A stretch of DNA of 64,000 nt, taken from NCBI GenBank assembly GCA_039584255.1, contig JBDGYE010000002.1, positions 1 through 64,000 of the forward strand, read 5' to 3'. Origin of the DNA: JBDGYE01 sp039584255 (GTDB lineage: Bacteria; Gemmatimonadota; Gemmatimonadetes; Palauibacterales; Palauibacteraceae). Both the position numbers and the translations under genes were made by a program. Each line of letters opens with the position of its first letter. Position 1 is the stretch's first letter. The notes beneath the pieces were generated by a model. That model saw only the letters and a program-made list of their open reading frames with translations. It was not told the origin of the DNA and ran no database searches. This document shows, piece after piece, positions 59,661 through 64,000 of this stretch.

Positions 59661-60178
59661 GATCGAAGACCGTCCACATCCGGCGCTCGGGGAAGGGCCT
59701 GCCATTCCCCGGACCCCCGTCCGACCCGACGGCCGACGTGGGCTACGTGTCCGCCGTCGAGCGCGGCGTGGACTTCTCGGCCGTCTTCTCCGAGACGATC
59801 GGCAAGCACCCGGATCTGGTGCTCGAGCTCCCGGAGTGGGAGGCCCCGCCCCAGGACCTGGAGGAGCGTGTATGGCGTGGGCTGTACGAGGTGGCGGATC
59901 CTGAGTTTCCGATCTCGCTGGTCGATTTGGGCCTAATCTACGGGGTCGAGGTCGACGAGAGAGCGGAGGGATGCGCGGAAGTGACCGTGACCATCACGCT
60001 CACCGCGACGGCCTGCCCCTGCCAGGAGTTCATCAAGTGGGACGTCCGCGACCGCGTGATACAGGAGCCCGGGGTGGCCAACGTGACCGTCCACCTCACC
60101 TGGGATCCTCCGTGGACGGTCGAGAGGATATCGGAGCGCGGCCGGGAGGCCTTACGCCGCGCGGGCGTGACGATTTGA
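59657..60178 (+). CDS. paaD: PaaD N-terminal part, DUF59/MIP18 domain (split PaaD, half 1)
   Basis: 173 residues from a GTG overlapping the paaA stop. Residues about 1-70 are an N-terminal extension; residues about 70-165 are a DUF59 domain: EVADPEFPISLVDLGLIYGV, TATACPCQEFIKWDVRDRV, NVTVHLTWDPPWTVERIS. In E. coli PaaD this domain is fused to a C-terminal zinc ribbon, which is missing here; a separate ORF with exactly that ribbon follows paaC. PaaD is needed for assembly of active PaaABCE, probably by iron-sulfur or diiron maturation. Confidence 0.88.
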   Translation: MRSKTVHIRRSGKGLPFPGPPSDPTADVGYVSAVERGVDFSAVFSETIGKHPDLVLELPEWEAPPQDLEERVWRGLYEVADPEFPISLVDLGLIYGVEVDERAEGCAEVTVTITLTATACPCQEFIKWDVRDRVIQEPGVANVTVHLTWDPPWTVERISERGREALRRAGVTI

Positions 60179-60251
60179 TGGGCGGATCCGGCCCCCGCCG
60201 GCCGCGCGTAGCGAGCCGTTGTGGACGCCGCCGCCGTCCGAGGAGAGCCTG

Positions 60252-60488
60252 ATGGGTCATCTGAGTGGGGAGACTCTGTACGAAGTCTTCGCCCGGCAGA
60301 AGCGGGAAGACCGGCTGGAGCACATCGGCACCATCTCGGCGCCGAATCCGGCTCTGGCGCGCGCCTACGCCTGGCAGACGTACGACGAGCAGAAATGGTT
60401 CGAGATGGTGGTCGCGCCCCGTGGCGCCTTCGAGCCGGTCAACCGGGACGAGGCACCCTTCACCCTGAGTCCACCGGTGAACGCTTGA
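60252..60488 (+). CDS. paaB: 1,2-Phenylacetyl-CoA epoxidase, subunit B
   Basis: 78 residues behind GGAGAG. The EVFARQKREDRLEHIGTISAPNPALARAYAWQTYDEQKWFEM pattern matches PaaB, a small subunit that helps join the PaaAC complex. It overlaps paaC by 1 nt (TGATG). The order A-D-B-C here differs from the E. coli order A-B-C-D-E. Confidence 0.93.
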   Translation: MGHLSGETLYEVFARQKREDRLEHIGTISAPNPALARAYAWQTYDEQKWFEMVVAPRGAFEPVNRDEAPFTLSPPVNA

Positions 60489-61324
60489 TGGCCAGGGAAC
60501 AGGGATTCCGCTCGGCAGCCGATCTTCCCGACGACCTGCGCTCGCACCTGGGCGCGCTCCTGCTCTCACTGGCGGACAGCAAGCGATTGCTCGGAATGCG
60601 CTACGCCGAGTGGCTTCTGGGCGCTCCCACCCTCGAGGCCGGCATCGCCTGCTCCGCCATGGCTCAGGATGAGTGGGGACACGGCCGGATCCTCTACGCC
60701 ATGTTGAAGGACTTCGGGTACGACCCCGGGCAGCTGGAGCACGAGCGCGAGACGGAGGAGTACCTGAACAGCGAGGTTCTGGACGAGCCGCCCGAGGACT
60801 GGGCCGGGCTGCTGGCCCTGAACCTGCTTCTGGACACGGCTCTATCGGTCCAGTTCTCCGCGCTTCAGAACAGTCGCTACGAGCCGCTTCATTACAAGGT
60901 CAAGAAGCTGCTGGACGAAGAGCGCTTCCACTTCGAGCACGGCCGCGGGTGGGCCGCGCGGCTGGCCGCCACAGGCGCGGGACGCGATGCGTTGCGGGCC
61001 GCCCTCGAGCCCGCGTGGAAGGCCTGCCTGCGCTGGTTTGGCTCGCCGGATGGACCCGTCGGTCTCGCGCTTCGGGAGGCGGAGGTCATTGACGCCTCTC
61101 CGGACGAGCTCCGGTTCCGGTGGCTGGCGCGGGTAGGCCCCATCGTCTCCGACGCCGGGCTCGACCTCGCCGAATCCGACGGTGAGGGCGGGTGGCGGAG
61201 CACGGTCGAGGTCGGCTGGGAGGGCTGGGATTCCGACCGGCGACGAAGCGGTGCCGGAGGCCCGAACGAAACGACGTTGGCCGGCGTGCGCGGCGACAAG
61301 AATCGCTCGATGCTAATGGATTGA
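60488..61324 (+). CDS. paaC: 1,2-Phenylacetyl-CoA epoxidase, subunit C
   Basis: 278 residues, ATG overlapping the paaB stop. Diiron-type helices with degenerate ligands: CSAMAQDEWGHGRILYAM and KLLDEERFHFEHGRGW. PaaC supports the catalytic PaaA subunit structurally. The last 40 residues are basic and poorly conserved. The zinc-ribbon ORF follows directly. Confidence 0.93.
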   Translation: MAREQGFRSAADLPDDLRSHLGALLLSLADSKRLLGMRYAEWLLGAPTLEAGIACSAMAQDEWGHGRILYAMLKDFGYDPGQLEHERETEEYLNSEVLDEPPEDWAGLLALNLLLDTALSVQFSALQNSRYEPLHYKVKKLLDEERFHFEHGRGWAARLAATGAGRDALRAALEPAWKACLRWFGSPDGPVGLALREAEVIDASPDELRFRWLARVGPIVSDAGLDLAESDGEGGWRSTVEVGWEGWDSDRRRSGAGGPNETTLAGVRGDKNRSMLMD

Positions 61325-61344
61325 GCGGAAAGGCACGACGGCAC

Positions 61345-61557
61345 ATGATCCGGCGCCCACGGGGCCGACCCACCGACTTGACCGCACCGCTTCACAGTGT
61401 AGAGCTGCCCGATGCGGTCGAGTGCCCGTTCTGCCGGAAGATCGAGACCGAGCAGTTTTCGGCCTTCGGATCGGCCCTTTCGGTCAGCCAGTACTACTGC
61501 CGCACGTGTCGGACCGTCTTCGAGTTCATGAAGCGACAGCCGGGCAAAGACGTCTGA
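61345..61557 (+). CDS. PaaD C-terminal zinc-ribbon part (split PaaD, half 2)
   Basis: 70 residues. Two CxxC pairs (ECPFCRK and YYCRTCRT) joined by a TEQFSAFGSALSVSQ loop match, in order and spacing, the C-terminal zinc ribbon of E. coli PaaD (RCPRC ... SEFGSTACKALYRCDSC). The ending FEFMK parallels FDYFK there. It starts at the ATG 61345; an in-frame TTG at 61321 overlapping the paaC stop would add 8 residues. It completes PaaD in trans, after paaC. No PaaE reductase follows. Confidence 0.8.
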   Translation: MIRRPRGRPTDLTAPLHSVELPDAVECPFCRKIETEQFSAFGSALSVSQYYCRTCRTVFEFMKRQPGKDV

Positions 61558-61594
61558 GCTGGACGAAGCTGCCAGACCCCAGGGAGGTGTCCCG

Positions 61595-62248
61595 ATGAGA
61601 TACATGAGAGTCGCTCTGGCGGCCATGGCGCTCGCCGCGCTGACGGCCGCTCCAGCCGAGGGCCAGACCGATTACCGTGGCGGCCGGCTCGGCCTGATGG
61701 GCGGTGCCACGTACTCGCAGCTCGGCGGCAGCGTCGTCAGCGGGACGGATTATCGCTGGGGCTTCATCGCGGGAGCCTACGGCGTCTACCAGTGGCACCC
61801 CAACCTGTCGATCCAGCTCGAGCTGAACTACGCGCAGAAGGGTGGGGCCGGGGACGTGGATGACAACGGCGGCACCACCCGCGCGGACGTGGACATCGAC
61901 TACGTCGAGATCCCGCTCATACTGAACGCCATCACCCACCTGAATCCGAACCTCGACTGGAACTTCTACGCGGGGATAAGCCTGGGGTTCGAGGTCCGCT
62001 GCCAGGTAGCGACAGGCTCGAGCGCGAAGCAGTCGTGCGACGACACGACGCTCTTTTCCACCGTGAAGTCGTCGGAGTGGGCATTCCCGTTCGGCACCTC
62101 GCTGGTGTTCGACGTAGGCGGCTCCCACCTGACGCTCGATGGCCGCTACTCGCTGGGTCTGAGTCAGGTCGCCGCCTTCGACCTGAAGAACCGGTCCTGG
62201 CAGTTCATGCTCAGGTGGGCCTTCCCGCTGAGCCGGGGCAGCCGTTAG
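61595..62248 (+). CDS. Outer-membrane beta-barrel protein (OMP_b-brl type)
   Basis: 217 residues behind AGGGAGGTG, with a signal peptide to about residue 24 (LAALTAAPAEGQ). It is an eight-stranded-type barrel with the typical YRGGRLGLMGGATYSQL start, NLSIQLELNYAQKG strand pair and periodic amphipathic strands to FMLRWAFPLS. An insert with two cysteines (VRCQVATGSSAKQSC) could form a disulfide. Its function is unknown; it lies between the paa and cytochrome b genes. Confidence 0.8.
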   Translation: MRYMRVALAAMALAALTAAPAEGQTDYRGGRLGLMGGATYSQLGGSVVSGTDYRWGFIAGAYGVYQWHPNLSIQLELNYAQKGGAGDVDDNGGTTRADVDIDYVEIPLILNAITHLNPNLDWNFYAGISLGFEVRCQVATGSSAKQSCDDTTLFSTVKSSEWAFPFGTSLVFDVGGSHLTLDGRYSLGLSQVAAFDLKNRSWQFMLRWAFPLSRGSR

Positions 62249-62274
62249 GGCGCCTCGCCGGCTAGCGATGTCCG

Positions 62275-63666
62275 ATGCCTGAAGACTCCGACCGGCAGGT
62301 GAGGCCGGGCCTGCTCATGCGGGTCTGGCGATCCATCTTCCGTACTCCCCTCACCCCTCGGACGGAACGCGAACGAAAACGGGTGGTGCTGAACCACCTG
62401 CTCATCCATTTCCGGCCGGTCCGCCTCCCGGAGCGCACGCTTCGCTACACCCACACCTTCGGGCTGGGCGGGATGTCGTTCGTGTTGGTGTTGCTTCTGA
62501 TCCTCACCGGCATCCTGATGATGTTCGTCTACGAGCCGGTGCCGGGGCAGGCCTACGAGTCGGTCGTGAGCCTGCGAGAGCAGGTCCGCTTCGGCGGGCT
62601 GGTCCGCAACATCCACCACTGGAGCGCCAACCTCCTCGTGCTGGTGGTCTTTCTGCATCTCCTGCGCACCTACTTCACGGGAGCTTTCCACGGAGCAAGG
62701 CAGTTCAACTGGGTCATCGGGGTGCTGCTGCTGCTCTTCGTTCTCGCCGCGAACTTCACCGGCTATCTGCTTCCGTGGGACCAGCTGTCGTACTGGGCGA
62801 TCACCATCGTGACCGGAATGCTCGGGTACTTCCCGGCGATCGGTGGCTGGCTCCAGCGGGTGGCCAGGGGCGGGTCGGAGATAGGCGGGGCCACCCTGAT
62901 CAACTTCTATACCTTCCACACCACAGTCATCCCGGTGACCCTTCTCGCACTGATGGCGTTCCACTTTTGGCGAGTACGCAAGGCCGGCGGGGTAGTGGTG
63001 CCGTACGGTTACGACGAGCCGACTGAGGAAAAGCCCCGGAGTACCCTCTTCGTGCCCGATCTCCTGCTCAGAGAATTCGTCGTGGGCCTGGTGCTGGTGG
63101 CGGCCGTCTTGATGTTTTCGGTGTTCGTCGACGCCCGACTCGGAGATCCCGCGAACCCCGGCATGAGCCCGAACCCGGCCAAGGCTCCCTGGTATTTCCT
63201 GGGGATCCAGGAGCTGCTGCTTCACTTCCACCCGCTGTTCGCCGTGGTGATGATTCCGGCGGTGGCCGTGCTGGCGCTGCTGGCTATTCCCTACCTGCGC
63301 TACGACTCGGAGGCGGCCGGAGAGTGGTTCCTGACCCGGAAGGGGCGTGACATGGTCGTGGTCGGCTCGGTGGTGGCGCTCGTGGTCACCCCGGCGCTGG
63401 TAATCCTGGACGAGTACGTCATCGACTTCGCCACCTGGCTTCCCGGCGTGCCGCCCGGAGTCGCCAACGGCTCGGTTCCCGCGCTCCTGACTCTCGGCGC
63501 GCTCATCGGCTTCTACTTCGTGCTGAAGCGACGCTACTCCGCCAGCAACAACGAGAGCATCCAGGCTCTGTTCGCTCTTCTCGCGGTGGGCTTCGTGGTC
63601 CTGACGGCCACCGGAGTGTGGCTCAGGGGTCCGGGGATGGCGTTGACCTGGCCGTGGAGCGGCTAG
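62275..63666 (+). CDS. Cytochrome b of a quinol:acceptor complex (b6f-type spacing)
   Basis: 463 residues, fusing the b6-type four-helix core with the subunit-IV helices and extra C-terminal TM segments. Haem ligands: His114 and His128 (IHHWSANLLVLVVFLHLL), His215 and His230 (FHTTVIPVTLLALMAFH). The second pair is 15 apart, the extra residue that marks b6f/menaquinol types rather than mitochondrial bc1. The Qo motif is APWYFLG where PEWY is usual. No Cys near the N-terminus for a haem c-i. It shares 2 nt spacing with the downstream Rieske gene. The complex oxidises quinol and reduces a cytochrome or Rieske partner. Confidence 0.92.
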   Translation: MPEDSDRQVRPGLLMRVWRSIFRTPLTPRTERERKRVVLNHLLIHFRPVRLPERTLRYTHTFGLGGMSFVLVLLLILTGILMMFVYEPVPGQAYESVVSLREQVRFGGLVRNIHHWSANLLVLVVFLHLLRTYFTGAFHGARQFNWVIGVLLLLFVLAANFTGYLLPWDQLSYWAITIVTGMLGYFPAIGGWLQRVARGGSEIGGATLINFYTFHTTVIPVTLLALMAFHFWRVRKAGGVVVPYGYDEPTEEKPRSTLFVPDLLLREFVVGLVLVAAVLMFSVFVDARLGDPANPGMSPNPAKAPWYFLGIQELLLHFHPLFAVVMIPAVAVLALLAIPYLRYDSEAAGEWFLTRKGRDMVVVGSVVALVVTPALVILDEYVIDFATWLPGVPPGVANGSVPALLTLGALIGFYFVLKRRYSASNNESIQALFALLAVGFVVLTATGVWLRGPGMALTWPWSG

Positions 63667-63668
63667 GC

Positions 63669-64000
63669 ATGGAGCCGAGCCGGACGAGCGGTGACGAGAC
63701 GACGCGCCGGACGTTCCTGGGCCGTGTGTGGCTGTGGCTGGGTGGGCTGGCGCTGGCCCAGTACGTGTGGCTGATCGTCGAGTTCCTCCGACCGCGAGCG
63801 CCTCGCGGCGAGGCGGAGCCAGGCATCGTCGTGGCCGGGCGGGCCGACGGTTTCGACCCCGGATCCGTAACCGCCTTTCCGCAAGGGAAGTTCTATCTTG
63901 CCCGGCTGGACGATGGTGGATTCCTGGCCATCCACCGGGAGTGCACGCACCTGGGGTGCACCGTGCCGTGGATCGCCGATGAGGGACGCTTCGTCTGTCC
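63669..64000 (+). CDS. Rieske iron-sulfur protein (partial, 3' end outside window)
   Basis: The first 110 codons are visible. A twin-arginine-like start (TTRRTFLG, then a TM helix at about 20-38) suggests Tat export and anchoring in the inner membrane. The first Rieske motif CTHLGC is at 92-97; Cys110-Pro111 begins the second motif (C-P-x-H) as the window ends. It is the electron acceptor of the cytochrome b complex. The order cytochrome b then Rieske is the reverse of the common petA-petB order. Confidence 0.9.
   Translation, partial: MEPSRTSGDETTRRTFLGRVWLWLGGLALAQYVWLIVEFLRPRAPRGEAEPGIVVAGRADGFDPGSVTAFPQGKFYLARLDDGGFLAIHRECTHLGCTVPWIADEGRFVC

Overview
This is a GC-rich bacterial chromosome segment with tightly packed genes, many GTG and TTG starts, and many 1-14 nt gene overlaps. 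The organism is Gram-negative (a LolCDE-like transporter, several outer-membrane beta-barrels, OmpA, phosphate-selective porin relatives) and respires with a b6f-type cytochrome b plus a Rieske protein. An ADOP-type permease, a GWxTD-like secreted protein, 7Fe ferredoxin, DUF3604 and MetA-type barrels together suggest Gemmatimonadota or a neighbouring soil/marine phylum. That placement is inference only. There is no insertion sequence, prophage or CRISPR array. The one mobile-type element is a small VapBC pair.

Layout. 0-1.9 kb: truncated ADOP permease and an SRPBCC protein (minus strand). 2.0-7.9 kb: a GbsR/MarR-led operon with a LolA-like protein, two FtsX permeases, an ATPase and a beta-barrel, probably an inner-to-outer-membrane export machine. 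8.0-15.6 kb: a polyphosphate operon (SixA-like phosphatase, CHAD-CYTH fusion, two-domain PPK2, PPK1, Na/Pi symporter with PhoU-like tail). 15.8-22.6 kb: MetA-type barrel behind a DtxR/IdeR-like box, fused branched-chain-type E1, DUF4031, GWxTD-like protein, and a secreted protein with copper-monooxygenase-like histidine motifs. 22.8-31.9 kb: ferredoxin, then lipA, pdhA, pdhB, pdhC, lpdA, lipB, sdaAB, sdaAA and a tiny membrane protein. This run makes lipoate, builds the pyruvate dehydrogenase complex and feeds it pyruvate from serine. 32-35 kb: thioesterase, DUF2231-like protein, tRNA-Glu(CTC) with a clear promoter, and glutamine-dependent NAD synthetase.

35.2-40.1 kb: CPBP protease and a porin meet a minus-strand operon of two small hypothetical proteins, a PhoB-like regulator, a tiny ORF and a second porin. 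40.6-46.3 kb: secreted M1 peptidase, NhaC-type antiporter, FabI/FabL-like SDR, small membrane protein, nitrilase-family hydrolase. 46.4-49.8 kb (minus): small anchored protein, superoxide dismutase, OmpA protein, thioredoxin-fold protein. 50.1-58.0 kb: P5C dehydrogenase, then a four-gene module (DUF3604, HupE-like, parvulin, MetA-type barrel). 58.0-58.5 kb: vapBC. 58.7-61.6 kb: phenylacetyl-CoA epoxidase genes with PaaD split into two ORFs. 61.6-64.0 kb: a barrel protein, cytochrome b, and the start of a Rieske gene cut by the window edge.

The most system-like finds are the polyphosphate operon, the GbsR-controlled Lol-like exporter, the DUF3604-HupE-parvulin-barrel module, the split PaaD and the copper-monooxygenase-like protein. 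Functions of the barrels and small proteins remain open.
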